A stretch of 64,000 nucleotides of DNA from Ruegeria sp. R13_0 (GTDB taxonomy: Bacteria > Pseudomonadota > Alphaproteobacteria > Rhodobacterales > Rhodobacteraceae), in assembly GCF_017743995.1 (NCBI RefSeq), contig NZ_JAGHRB010000003.1, forward strand, positions 62,001 through 126,000, given 5' to 3'. Below the pieces are notes generated by a model, which was given only the letters and a program-made list of their open reading frames with translations, had not been told where the DNA came from and ran no database searches. The translations under genes and the position numbers were made by a program. The first letter of the stretch is position 1. Each line of letters opens with the position of its first letter. Shown here one piece after another: positions 49,585 to 59,582 of the stretch.

Positions 49585-50409
49585 TCAGGCCAACCCAAGC
49601 ATCGTTTTCATGCCGCCGATAAAAGTTGCGTCGTCCAGAGCCTTGCGATTGTCGAGGAATTCAACAGCGTCTTCGCCGGCCCGATAGCGCAAAGTGTCAG
49701 TGTCGTCCGTCACGGCGGTCAAAATGACATCGGCGACAACACTTGGCGGCGACGTTCGCGCTGCCATTTCTTCCGAGCCCCACGTGCTGAACAAGGCCTG
49801 CACGACAGGTTGATACTCGGCCATGCTCTCGTCATTGACGAAATCAAACGAGCGGCCACCAAAATCGGTAGCAATCAGACCAGGCTCGACAATCTTGACC
49901 TTGATACCTGCCGCAGCAAGCTCGTAGTGCAGAGACTCTGACAGGCCTTCAACCGCGAATTTTGTGCCGTGATAAAGCGTTCCAAGGGGGAAGGTAATTT
50001 GTCCACCAATGGACGAGATATTGACGATACAGCCCGAACCATTTGCGCGCAGATGCGGCAGAACGGCTTTTGTCACAGCCAACAACCCGATCACATTGGT
50101 ATCGAATTGCCGCCGGATACGCTCCATCGGGAAGGCTTCTAGCGGGCCGTAAGCGCCGTATCCCGCGTTGTTCAAGAGAACGTCAATCTGACCAAAACGC
50201 TCAATCCCTTCTGCAACTGCGGTCGCAATTGAACCCTCGTCGGTGACGTCAAGACGTGTGACCAGAACATTCTCAAGTTGCGTCAACTCGGCTTCCTTGC
50301 TGGGGTTCCGCATTGTGGCAATGACGTTCCAGCCCTGCCTATGAAACAGTTCGGCCGTAACTCTGCCAATACCAGATGAAGCGCCAGTTATGAGGATAGT
50401 CTGTGCCAT
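49585..50409 (-). CDS. Short-chain dehydrogenase/reductase (SDR)
   Basis: The 274-residue oxidoreductase begins MAQTILITGASSGIGRVTAELFHRQGWNVI, with the cofactor motif TGASSGIG at about 8-15, then LLNNAGYGAYGPL and the catalytic Ser-Tyr-Lys set ISSIGGQ ... YHGTKFAVEGLSE (near 137-165). It uses NAD(P)H on an unknown carbonyl or alcohol. I chose ATG 50409, which has GGAG seven bases upstream; an ATG at 50415 is too close to it. An AraC-type regulator diverges from it. The block seems lower in G+C than its surroundings. Confidence 0.93.
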   Translation of the reverse strand: MAQTILITGASSGIGRVTAELFHRQGWNVIATMRNPSKEAELTQLENVLVTRLDVTDEGSIATAVAEGIERFGQIDVLLNNAGYGAYGPLEAFPMERIRRQFDTNVIGLLAVTKAVLPHLRANGSGCIVNISSIGGQITFPLGTLYHGTKFAVEGLSESLHYELAAAGIKVKIVEPGLIATDFGGRSFDFVNDESMAEYQPVVQALFSTWGSEEMAARTSPPSVVADVILTAVTDDTDTLRYRAGEDAVEFLDNRKALDDATFIGGMKTMLGLA

Positions 50410-50570
50410 GGTCATTCTCCGCAATTGTTAGCCTGACCACTAGATAGGTTAGAAAACTGCGATACGCCTGCCGAATTCTCCTCAATATCTGCCTAATTCT
50501 CTGGCCGTTAGGATTCTGGCTAGCACTGACCTCTTGCGCAAAATATGCTGAATGAGGCAGTGGGGATACC

Positions 50571-51458
50571 ATGACACAACATGATTTAGTTGAAAAAATC
50601 TGCGAAGCTGTGGGCGGACAGGCAGAAGATGCTGCTTTCTACCCCACTGCACTGGACGGTTTTGGTTTGCTTCATGATGTCAAAACGAAATCAATCGAAG
50701 CACAGGTGTATGAACCGATTGTCTGCCTAGTTCTACAGGGGAAGAAAGAAACACGTATCGGCGATCGCCTTGTTCACTTCGGAGCAGGCGACTCTCTGAT
50801 CGTCAGCCATTCCCTTCCGGTTTTGGCCGCTGTCACCGAAGCAAGTCGGGAAAAGCCCTATGTCGGCCTCGTATTCTCGTTGGACTTGTCCATCTTACGT
50901 GGTCTCTACGACTCTGTTGGCTCAGAACCTGCTGAAATTGAAACAGTCCAAAGCCTTGCTGCGTCAAAAGCTTCGCCCGATCTGATTGACGCTATGGCTC
51001 GCCTGTTTCACGCCAGTCAAAACCCCACAGATGCAAAAATTCTCGCACCGATGATCAGCCGTGAAATCCACTACCGACTGCTGCAAGCAGATCACGGTGG
51101 CATGCTGCGGCAAATGCTTTGGCGCGATAGCGCCGCCAGCCGTATCGCGCGCGCAATAGACATCATTCGCGCGGATTTTCGAACAGCCCTGCCCGTCTGC
51201 GATCTGGCACAAAGCGCTGGAATGAGCGTTTCTGCCTTTCACGCCCATTTCAAAACGGTAACAGCCACCTCTCCACTGCAGTACCAAAAAGACCTCAGGC
51301 TGCTAGAAGCCCGCAGGCTATTGTCGCACGGTTCGCTGAGTGTATCTCAGACGGCTTTTGAGGTTGGCTATGAAAGCCCGACCCAGTTTAGTCGGGAATA
51401 CTCGCGCAAATTCGGAGTGCCACCTCGTCAGGACATCGGGTCAAAATGCATAGCTTAG
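50571..51458 (+). CDS. AraC family transcriptional regulator
   Basis: The 295-residue protein has an N-terminal AraC-type cupin region (EAQVYEPIVCLVLQGKKETRIGDRLVHFGAGDSLIVSHSLPV, about 43-85) and a C-terminal double helix-turn-helix (about 195-290) with ICDLAQSAGMSVSAFHAHFK and the conserved VGYESPTQFSREYSRKFGVPPR. It probably activates the divergent SDR gene on binding a small molecule or aldehyde. A shared bidirectional terminator separates it from rpsD. Confidence 0.93.
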   Translation: MTQHDLVEKICEAVGGQAEDAAFYPTALDGFGLLHDVKTKSIEAQVYEPIVCLVLQGKKETRIGDRLVHFGAGDSLIVSHSLPVLAAVTEASREKPYVGLVFSLDLSILRGLYDSVGSEPAEIETVQSLAASKASPDLIDAMARLFHASQNPTDAKILAPMISREIHYRLLQADHGGMLRQMLWRDSAASRIARAIDIIRADFRTALPVCDLAQSAGMSVSAFHAHFKTVTATSPLQYQKDLRLLEARRLLSHGSLSVSQTAFEVGYESPTQFSREYSRKFGVPPRQDIGSKCIA

Positions 51459-51463
51459 AAACT

Positions 51464-51494
51464 AAAAAGGCCGCGCTGAAAGCGCGGCCTTTTT
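51464..51494. terminator. Bidirectional intrinsic terminator between araC-type gene and rpsD
   Basis: AAAAAGGCCGCGCT (51464-51477) is fully complementary to AGCGCGGCCTTTTT (51481-51494) with loop GAA. It has A- and T-runs at both ends, so it ends both convergent transcripts. Confidence 0.95.
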
Positions 51495-51515
51495 AATCTC
51501 GGGTGCTCGCGAAGA

Positions 51516-52136
51516 TTAGTTCTTCGCGTAGAATTCGACAACCAGGTTCGGTTCCATCATGACCGGGTAAGGCACATCGCTCAGGCCCGGTGCGCGTACG
51601 AAGGTCGCGGTCATTTTCGAGTGGTCGGCGTCGATGTAGTCAGGAACATCACGCTCGGCCAGAGCAACAGCTTCCAGAACAACAGCCAGTTGCTTGGACT
51701 TGTCACGCACTTCGATCACGTCGCCTTCTTTGACACGGTAGGACGGGATGTTGACCCGCTTGCCGTTCACTTTGACGTGGCCGTGGTTCACGAACTGACG
51801 TGCAGCAAAGACCGTCGGTACGAACTTGGCGCGGTAGACAACGGCGTCCAGACGGCGCTCCAGCAGACCGATCAGGTTTTCACCGGTGTCGCCTTTTACA
51901 CGCTCAGCTTCGGCGTAGATGCGACGGAATTGCTTCTCAGTCAGGTCGCCATAGTAGCCTTTCAGCTTCTGCTTGGCGCGCAGCTGCAGACCGAAGTCCG
52001 ACAGTTTGCCCTTGCGGCGCTGGCCGTGCTGGCCGGGGCCATATTCACGACGGTTGACCGGGGATTTCGGACGACCCCAGATGTTTTCGCCCATCCGGCG
52101 GTCGATTTTGTACTTGGCAGACGTGCGTTTGGTCAC
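51516..52136 (-). CDS. rpsD: 30S ribosomal protein S4
   Basis: The 206-residue primary 16S-rRNA-binding protein begins [26 protein letters not shown] and carries the S4 RNA-binding domain ([50 protein letters not shown], about 95-145). It lacks the zinc cysteines of the C+ form. It is transcribed alone, outside the alpha operon, as is usual in alphaproteobacteria, from a promoter about 200 bases upstream. AAAGGAGAT precedes the ATG. Confidence 0.98.
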   Translation of the reverse strand: MTKRTSAKYKIDRRMGENIWGRPKSPVNRREYGPGQHGQRRKGKLSDFGLQLRAKQKLKGYYGDLTEKQFRRIYAEAERVKGDTGENLIGLLERRLDAVVYRAKFVPTVFAARQFVNHGHVKVNGKRVNIPSYRVKEGDVIEVRDKSKQLAVVLEAVALAERDVPDYIDADHSKMTATFVRAPGLSDVPYPVMMEPNLVVEFYAKN

Positions 52137-52168
52137 GGCTGATCTCCTTTAAAGTGGCATTTCAGCTT

Positions 52169-52200
52169 GATCCGAAAACCGGTTCCCACTTTTCGGTCCG
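52169..52200. repeat. Short palindromic intergenic repeat in the rpsD leader
   Basis: CCGAAAA (52172-52178) and TTTTCGG (52190-52196) flank GGTTCCCAC-type bases. The motif GATCCGAAAACCGGTTCCCA resembles a short palindromic element I recall as frequent in alphaproteobacterial intergenic DNA. It lies in the long leader of rpsD. Confidence 0.5.
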
Positions 52201-52337
52201 AAATAGCGTCTCCGCTCGGACCGGGCAGTTCAGTTCAGACCAGGCGTGGTGCCGGGTTATAAAGGGCGTTGTCCTCTTGAGGTTTCCCCCATGACAGGCA
52301 TCCCCTTGCGGGGGCCACCAACACCAATGAAGCTGCG

Positions 52338-52365
52338 CTTATATCTGCAGAACTGTCAGAGTCAA
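52338..52365 (-). promoter_or_regulatory. Promoter of rpsD
   Basis: On the minus strand TTGACT (52360-52365) is followed after 16 bp by TATAAG (52338-52343), a strong housekeeping promoter. Transcription would start near 52331 and leave a leader of about 195 bases. That leader holds the palindromic repeat above and a CCCCCGCAAGGGG-type hairpin at about 52301-52313. The 306-bp gap 52137-52442 has no gene. Confidence 0.75.
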
Positions 52366-52442
52366 CACGTCCCGACGGCCCTGCTCAAATTTCTTGAAGG
52401 GTTTTTAGGCCAGCGGGTTCAACGCCAGCCAGGTAACCAAAC

Positions 52443-52910
52443 CTATGAAAAGTAACCCGGCACGGGTTTTCCTGGAAAGGCCACCACCTTTGCGGTCGGC
52501 TGCGGTACGCTCTGCAGGTCAGCACCGGCATGCGTTACTTCGCTGATCCAGAATTCCTGATCCCGAGGCGGACAGCCAGTTTTGAACACCAGAGTCGGCC
52601 ATTGTTCGTCATCGGTGATAACCAAGTCTGCCGAAAAGCGTTGCGCCCCATTGGTCAATGTGACCGTACCGCAATACTCGCCCGAGATATCTTGCGGGGC
52701 TGAGAACACGTCGCGGGTGCGCATAGCGGTAGAACCCATATGTCCCAGTTGCTCAAGACTTTGTTCTGCCTCTTCGCCCAACACCAGCGCCTGACCACGC
52801 CAAGACCAAGCGGACCCGACCGCCAAAAAGGCCAAAGGCGCTGCCTCAAGCCCATCAAGCTCAGTTTGATTCCATGAAATGGCTACACGACCGTTATATC
52901 CGGCTCTCAT
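52443..52910 (-). CDS. Protein of unknown function, about 155 residues
   Basis: I do not recognise the family. The product begins MRAGYNGRVAISWNQTELDGLEAAPLAFLAVGSAWSW and has an HMGSTAMRTRDVFSAP segment, a two-Cys C-terminal half (C at about 87 and 120) and a KVVAFPGKPVPGYFS end. There is no signal peptide or membrane helix. ATG 52910 has a weak CAGG site; a GTG at 52934 is also open. It stands alone upstream of rpsD and downstream of gbcB. A Roseobacter-specific hypothetical is the most I can say. Confidence 0.6.
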   Translation of the reverse strand: MRAGYNGRVAISWNQTELDGLEAAPLAFLAVGSAWSWRGQALVLGEEAEQSLEQLGHMGSTAMRTRDVFSAPQDISGEYCGTVTLTNGAQRFSADLVITDDEQWPTLVFKTGCPPRDQEFWISEVTHAGADLQSVPQPTAKVVAFPGKPVPGYFS

Positions 52911-53120
52911 ATACCTGCTCGCACTTATCAACACCCCACCCAGTACTCAACCCGCTTTATCAGGGGAGATTCCGGCGGAAAAGAGACAGAATTTGAGCAA
53001 TCACGTGAATGTTGCCGAATAGAATCAACTATTCGTGAGCAAACCTGTGCCACCCAAACTTTCCGAAGCGCGTATAGAGGCGGCAAGTATCTGAGATCAA
53101 TACTAATATTTTAGAATCTG

Positions 53121-53154
53121 GAACCGCAGGCGGCCGTAGCCGTCCCGCAGTTTC
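53121..53154 (-). terminator. Imperfect stem-loop after gbcB
   Basis: GAACCGCAGG-CGG pairs with CCGTCCCGCAGTTTC with a few mismatches around CCGTAG. It lies 18 bases after the gbcB stop. Only a weak T/A-rich run follows on the minus strand. Confidence 0.4.
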
Positions 53155-53171
53155 AGCTTGAGACTTCCCGT

Positions 53172-54251
53172 CTACACCTCAACTTCAACCTTGCCGATCG
53201 GGTTCGAACAGCACGCCAGGATGTAACCTGCCGCTATGTCATCCTCGGAGATACCGCCGTTGTGGACCATATGAACCTCACCCGAGGTCTTTTTGACCTT
53301 GCAGGTGCCGCAAACGCCAAACGTACAGCCCGAGGCAATGTTCAACCCGACCGCACGTGCGGCGGCCAGAACCGTGTCCGTCTCGGCAACTTTGGCGGTG
53401 ACGCCCGAAGTCGCAAACACGATCTCGGCGGCGCTGTCATCGTCGGGTATGACATCATCCAGATTAGGCTGATCTGCTTCGGTCTCAACCGGGGCTCCAA
53501 AGCTTTCCTGATGATAGTTATCCATATCAAAGCCAAGACCCGCCAGAGCGTCCCGGACGGCTTGCATGAACGGCTCGGGACCGCAGCAATAGACCTCACG
53601 GTCCAAATAGTCGGGGGCCATGAGACCCAGCATCAACTGGTTGAACTGACCTTGGTAGCCGGTCCAAGGGCTGTAACGATCCGCTTCCTCTACAACGAAC
53701 TTCAGATCCAGACCCGGCGTCCGGCTTGCCATCTGCTCGAGCCGTTGGCGGAAGATGATCTCGGACGGACGCTTGGCGCAGTTGATAAAGACAACATCCA
53801 GATCGCGGCCTTCATCCCACATACAGGTCGTCATGGACATCATCGGCGTGATGCCCGAGCCCGCCGAGATGAACAGATATTTAGAGGCGGCGCTCTCCGC
53901 ATTGGTGAACAGACCTGCCGGGCCAATCGCCCGCATCCGCATACCCGGCTGCAAATTATCCAGCATCCAGCGCGTGCCGATACTGTCGGGCTGCGCCTTG
54001 GCCGTGATCGTAATGGACCGAGGACGCGATGGAGATGACGAGATCGTATAGGTCCGATGCACAACGCCACCCGGCTGCCCCGGCGCCGGAATTTCCAGCG
54101 TCAGGAACTGACCCGGATGGTAGGCGAACAAGGCACCGGACGGGGCGCGGAACGTAAAGCTGGCGGTATTTGGGGCCTCGGGCACGACCGAGACGCACTC
54201 CAGCGCCTCACTATCCTGCCAGATCGAGGCAACAGCGTTCAGGTCCTTCAT
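53172..54251 (-). CDS. gbcB: Glycine betaine monooxygenase reductase subunit (GbcB-like)
   Basis: The 359-residue reductase passes electrons from NAD(P)H to the Rieske oxygenase GbcA. It has an FAD domain (HRTYTISSSPSRP near 65-77), a nucleotide domain (FISAGSGITPMMSM near 126-139; YCCGPEPFMQAV near 220) and a C-terminal [2Fe-2S] ferredoxin with CTFGVCGTCK and a later CC (near 310-350). Order and length match GbcB. The start could be ATG 54251 (GGAG eight bases upstream) or GTG 54260, which overlaps the gbcA stop. It is transcribed with gbcA and hence under the upstream riboswitch. Confidence 0.9.
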   Translation of the reverse strand: MKDLNAVASIWQDSEALECVSVVPEAPNTASFTFRAPSGALFAYHPGQFLTLEIPAPGQPGGVVHRTYTISSSPSRPRSITITAKAQPDSIGTRWMLDNLQPGMRMRAIGPAGLFTNAESAASKYLFISAGSGITPMMSMTTCMWDEGRDLDVVFINCAKRPSEIIFRQRLEQMASRTPGLDLKFVVEEADRYSPWTGYQGQFNQLMLGLMAPDYLDREVYCCGPEPFMQAVRDALAGLGFDMDNYHQESFGAPVETEADQPNLDDVIPDDDSAAEIVFATSGVTAKVAETDTVLAAARAVGLNIASGCTFGVCGTCKVKKTSGEVHMVHNGGISEDDIAAGYILACCSNPIGKVEVEV

Positions 54252-54256
54252 CTCCG

Positions 54257-55782
<1,526 letters not shown>

Positions 55783-55915
55783 ACACGCAACCTACGCGGG
55801 GATGGAATCTCGGCTGAAAGCCTTGCGACATTTCCAGAAACAAAACAGACATGCCCAGCAGAAATGGAAACCTGAAACAGGGCTGCGGCTTGAGGCAAGA
55901 ACAAAAAAATGGAAT

Positions 55916-56437
55916 TCACCCGTGTTGTGATGTGTCCCAGAGATGCGCGTGCATGAAGGGCGCAATCGCAATTGTTTTGCCCCCCAGTTTTTCAACCGAA
56001 CCTGCAATGAGCTCAAGCACCATCCATGCCTCGGGGATCGTCAGAAGGTTCGGATATGGCGTCTCTTTGTCGGTCGGCACAAACCCGAATAAGGGGTAGA
56101 ATGTCGGCACGCCCAACACGAAGACAGCGTCTGTTCCAATGGACCTCAAGTGGTTGATGCTGGTCTCCATCATCTCTCTGCCAACACCTAGGCCTTGATG
56201 TTCGGGTGAGACACCGCAGGGCGCCAGAAGATAGCATTTAACGTCCGGTTGATCCTCAAAGACAAACGGGGTGAACATGACATTGCCCGCGATCTGCCCC
56301 ATGCGCCTTACGCTGATTGAAATCGTTTCCGGATGCTCAAGGAGATCTTCGGCGAGTTGAGCGATTTCTTCACCTTCCGCTTCGCCAAAAGCCAGCCTAT
56401 GCACATTCAAGATGGCTTCGGTTTCTGAACGGTTCAT
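55916..56437 (-). CDS. GNAT family N-acetyltransferase
   Basis: The 173-residue protein has the GNAT acetyl-CoA loop LLAPCGVSPEHQGLGVGREMMETSINHL (near 72-99) and a YhbS-like C-terminal part (AVFVLGVPTFYPLFGFVP). It transfers an acetyl group to an unknown small molecule or protein. It lies upstream of the riboswitch on the same strand and may be transcribed separately; the riboswitch leader begins 130 bases after its stop. Confidence 0.88.
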   Translation of the reverse strand: MNRSETEAILNVHRLAFGEAEGEEIAQLAEDLLEHPETISISVRRMGQIAGNVMFTPFVFEDQPDVKCYLLAPCGVSPEHQGLGVGREMMETSINHLRSIGTDAVFVLGVPTFYPLFGFVPTDKETPYPNLLTIPEAWMVLELIAGSVEKLGGKTIAIAPFMHAHLWDTSQHG

Positions 56438-56551
56438 GTTCCATCCCTATCCTGAGCTAGACAGCCTGCGCGGCGTCATACGGCGCGACACTACCCGACC
56501 GACGCTCCAGAGGTTGCATTCGACGAGCTTCCGCAAGACCAGCCGCTCAGG

Positions 56552-57865
56552 TCAATATGTTTCTTCGTACAATCGGCAACGTGCGTCGGTGTCCAGATGT
56601 TCGGTTGTCGCGATCTCGGATTGTTTGTGGGCTTGGTAAACCTCGGCAAAGCCTTCGGGGAACCAGCCGGTCACAACCGGGTTGGAAACGAACCGGTCGA
56701 GTGCGTCTTCCAAGGTCTGAGGCAAGCGCACCAGCCCCCATTGTTTCAGCTCTGCGACGTCCAACAGCGAAAGATCCTCTTCAGTTGGAACGGGCGCGGG
56801 TAGCCCCTCTTCGATCCCCTGCGTTCCGGCCATGACAACCGCCGCAAGCGCCAGATGAGGCGAAGCTGCAGCATCCGCCGCACGGTATTCGATGTTGAAC
56901 TGCCCCGCGATTGAGGCTGGGTCTTTTGCGGTCACAGGACAAATCCGCAAGGAAGCCTCGCGGTCGCGGAAACCCAGATTGTTGAAAGCAGCAGACCAAC
57001 GATGCGGTGTCAGGCGTTCATATGAGATCACCGAAGGCGCAGTCAGAGCCAGGATCGCATCAAGATATTTCAGAACTCCGGCGGCGAAAGCGCTCGTCAG
57101 GTCCGACATGCCGCAAGGCCCGTCTTCGGCGTAGGTCAGCGGTGCGCCATTGTCGTCCACAAAGCTCATGTGGATATGGACCCCATTCCCAACGCTCGCG
57201 ACATCGCGAATAGGGGTATAGGTGGCCCGCTCGCCATAGGCCTGTGCAGTCGCATAGGTCAGTTCACGCACCATGATGGCCGCGTCCGCCGCGCGAACAC
57301 CCAGCTCGGGGCCGATGACGACCTCATATTGGTTTGGGCCGTATTCCTTCATGATCGAATCCGGCTTGAGACCGACCTGGGAAATCGCGTTGATCAAGGT
57401 CTCGCACAGATCACGCTGCAGGCCAAAGCCCCGGTGACCATAGGCTTCGTTGGCCTGGCTTGGCGGATCTTTCAGCTGGAACTCATGCTCGAACGCAGCC
57501 AATAGATTTGCTCCTGAGACCTTATGCAGCCGCTCCAGCGCCGCCCTCAAGAGACTGCGCGTGCAGAAGTCCCACGGGTCTCCGTCCAGCGTGACGATAT
57601 CGCCCATAAGAAAGTGCAGGCCGGAGTCTTCGCCGAACTCGACCTTTGCCTCGGCCGTGGCGTCCGGGATCAGAAGAAGATCGCCCAGCGCGCCAAACGG
57701 GCTTTCGGCAATTCCGTCAAAGCAGTTGATCTGAACATTCGTGGGTGTCCACCCGACCCCACGCTGCAACCGCTTGTTCAGTTGATCCGCCGGAAAGGCC
57801 TTGCCTCGCATTTTCCCGGCAAGGTCTGAGGTGGCGACAAACATCAAGGGGGTTTTGGGCATCAT
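56552..57865 (-). CDS. Glutamine-synthetase-like gamma-glutamyl ligase
   Basis: The 437-residue protein has the catalytic fold of glutamine synthetase: FEHEFQL (near 125), YGPNQYEVVIGPELG with the metal-binding Glu, GNGVHIHMSF (near 228-237), SYERLTPHRWSAAFNNLGFRDREASLRI, and IEYRAADAAASPHLALAAVV. The adenylylation Tyr of true GlnA and the usual N-terminal beta-grasp are altered. Relatives ligate glutamate to amines (gamma-glutamylpolyamine, IpuC-type). The substrate is unknown. Its start overlaps the rpiR-type stop (ATGA). It probably acts together with the transporter and hydrolases of the divergent operon. Confidence 0.82.
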   Translation of the reverse strand: MMPKTPLMFVATSDLAGKMRGKAFPADQLNKRLQRGVGWTPTNVQINCFDGIAESPFGALGDLLLIPDATAEAKVEFGEDSGLHFLMGDIVTLDGDPWDFCTRSLLRAALERLHKVSGANLLAAFEHEFQLKDPPSQANEAYGHRGFGLQRDLCETLINAISQVGLKPDSIMKEYGPNQYEVVIGPELGVRAADAAIMVRELTYATAQAYGERATYTPIRDVASVGNGVHIHMSFVDDNGAPLTYAEDGPCGMSDLTSAFAAGVLKYLDAILALTAPSVISYERLTPHRWSAAFNNLGFRDREASLRICPVTAKDPASIAGQFNIEYRAADAAASPHLALAAVVMAGTQGIEEGLPAPVPTEEDLSLLDVAELKQWGLVRLPQTLEDALDRFVSNPVVTGWFPEGFAEVYQAHKQSEIATTEHLDTDARCRLYEETY

Positions 57866-58710
57866 GGGTTAGGGTCCTGATTGTGGGATCGCATGGCATC
57901 CCAGGCTTCGATGCGGGATTTCGTTTGGTCCCAGTTGTCTTCGGCAATACGCGTCACCAGCGCTTCGGTGACGGCAAGGGCCGCTGTGTACGTATCCCAG
58001 AGCGTGCCGCTTTCGATTGGAACTGGCAAGATTTCTGCCGCATGCCGGGATATGGGCGACAGCCATTTGTCCGTCATGAGGACAACGCGAACCCCTCGAT
58101 CCTGCGCGGCAGTAGCGGCCAATCGCGCCAGCGCAGGTTGGTAACGGCGAAAATCGACCAAAAACAGGATATCCGCAGGCTTCATCCGCAGCAGGTATTC
58201 CGGCCAGACCTCATTGTTGGCCGGAAGATGATACACGCCGCTGCGGGTTTGGCGCAGGTGAAAGGACAAATGCTGCGCGATGGTGTCACTGATCCGACCG
58301 CCCAAGATATAGACATCGCTTTTAGGCTGGCTCAGTACCGAGCAAATGCGCTGAAACTGCGCCTCGGTGATGCCTTCTGCCGACAGCGCCATCTGAGACG
58401 AGGCGCGCGCGATGAAATCACGCAAGAACCCTCCATCGACACTGCGGCCCTCGCCATGCAGATCGGTTGGCGAGCGTTGGCCCTCTTTCAACTCGGACAA
58501 CAAGGCACGCTGGAATTCCTGATAGCCCCCCAATCCGATCTTGGTAACAAACCGCGAGATCGACGGGGCCGAGACTTCGGCGCGCCGTGCGAGTTCCTGA
58601 ATCGTGACCAGCCCCGCATAGGGGTAGTCGCTGAGCAAAGCAGCGGCCAGCTTGCGCTCGCTGGCGGTCATGTTTTCGGCCTTCGCTTCAATCCTCTGCC
58701 TAACAAGCAA
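57862..58710 (-). CDS. MurR/RpiR family transcriptional regulator
   Basis: The 282-residue regulator has an N-terminal helix-turn-helix (LLVRQRIEAKAENMTASERKLAAALLSDYPYAGLVTIQELARRAEVSAPSISRFV) and a C-terminal SIS domain (about 120-260) with a DVYILGGRISDTIAQHLSF phosphosugar-type loop. I place the start at TTG 58710: AGGAGG lies six bases upstream, which is the best site; the frame open to 58740 includes that site inside the gene. It is first in the two-gene unit with the ligase and lies beside the dyad in the intergenic region, so it probably controls both units. Confidence 0.87.
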   Translation of the reverse strand: MLVRQRIEAKAENMTASERKLAAALLSDYPYAGLVTIQELARRAEVSAPSISRFVTKIGLGGYQEFQRALLSELKEGQRSPTDLHGEGRSVDGGFLRDFIARASSQMALSAEGITEAQFQRICSVLSQPKSDVYILGGRISDTIAQHLSFHLRQTRSGVYHLPANNEVWPEYLLRMKPADILFLVDFRRYQPALARLAATAAQDRGVRVVLMTDKWLSPISRHAAEILPVPIESGTLWDTYTAALAVTEALVTRIAEDNWDQTKSRIEAWDAMRSHNQDPNP

Positions 58711-58750
58711 GCGGCACCTCCTGATCTGAATGGATCGCATGGAATAAAAA

Positions 58751-58783
58751 TTTCAGTCAATCTATTTTTCATTGACTCTGAAA
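58751..58783. promoter_or_regulatory. Dyad between the divergent RpiR and amidohydrolase units
   Basis: TTTCAGTCAAT (58751-58761) and ATTGACTCTGAAA (58771-58783) are inverted copies, except for a two-base insertion, separated by a nine-base AT-rich spacer. It lies in the 98-bp divergent region and overlaps a TTGACT (58772-58777) that could be a -35 box. RpiR-family operators are dyads with TGAAA/TTTCA-like half-sites, so this is the likely binding site. Confidence 0.6.
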
Positions 58784-58808
58784 AAACTTGTTCTCTAACG
58801 TGGGCCAC

Positions 58809-59582
58809 ATGAACACATCAGCCGCAACCCAAGAATTGCTGGTCGCCGGGGATCCCGCCCCGGTGGAATGGGTGAATCGTGACAGTGATGCAAAGATCGC
58901 GCTGCTCTGCGAACACGCCGGGCGCGCGATCCCGCAAAAGCTGAGCGATCTGGGTGTCTCGGAAGAGGTGCAGGCCAGCCATCGCGGTTGGGACATCGGG
59001 GCCGAGGCTGTGGCCCGGCAATTGGCTGACCTCCTACGGGCACCTTTGATCTTGCAACGCTACTCCCGCCTTGTGATTGATTGCAACCGCCCGATCGAAG
59101 CCCCGGATTCAATTCCGCCAAACAGCTTTGGAGAGCAGATCCCAGCCAATCTGAACTTGACGGCTGCGGATCGCACAGCGCGTCAGCGCGAGATTATGGC
59201 CCCTCTGAACGGTGCCATTGAAGATATGCTGGACCGTGCGCCGCGCGTGCTTGCGGTGTCGATCCACTCCTTCGCCGCACAAGTCGATGGTGAGGCGCGG
59301 CCTTGGCACGCTGGATTTCTGACGCGCGTTGACCCGACCACGGGGCAGGCCGCGATCGACCATATCTCGGCCCTACGTCCCGATCTGCATATGGCGTTGA
59401 ATCAGCCCTATCAAATCGACAGCGAAAGCGACTGGTTCATACCTCGTTTCGCGGAACCTCGCGGACTAGCGCATTCGCTGGTCGAAATCCGCAATGACCT
59501 GATCCGCGATGCAAAAGGTGTCGAGGATTGGGCGCAGCTTCTCGCCGAGGCCTTTACCCGGATATTGGAGACCAAGACGTGA
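58809..59582 (+). CDS. N-formylglutamate amidohydrolase-like protein
   Basis: The 257-residue protein has the HutG/FGase fold: IALLCEHAGRAIPQKLSDLGV (near 30-50, metal-binding His), HRGWDIGAEAVARQLADLL, LVIDCNRPIEAPDSIPPNS, VSIHSFAAQ (near 148-156) and VEIRNDLIRDAKGVEDWA. Members hydrolyse N-formyl- or N-acyl-glutamate-type amides. No other hut gene lies nearby, so histidine degradation is unlikely. The start is ATG 58809 (a TTG at 58788 is also open). Its stop overlaps the next gene. It begins the forward operon. Confidence 0.85.
   Translation: MNTSAATQELLVAGDPAPVEWVNRDSDAKIALLCEHAGRAIPQKLSDLGVSEEVQASHRGWDIGAEAVARQLADLLRAPLILQRYSRLVIDCNRPIEAPDSIPPNSFGEQIPANLNLTAADRTARQREIMAPLNGAIEDMLDRAPRVLAVSIHSFAAQVDGEARPWHAGFLTRVDPTTGQAAIDHISALRPDLHMALNQPYQIDSESDWFIPRFAEPRGLAHSLVEIRNDLIRDAKGVEDWAQLLAEAFTRILETKT

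Noticed and set aside
58809..59582. Histidine utilisation (hut) operon
   Set aside because: The amidohydrolase resembles HutG, but hutH, hutU and hutI are absent and the regulator is RpiR-like.
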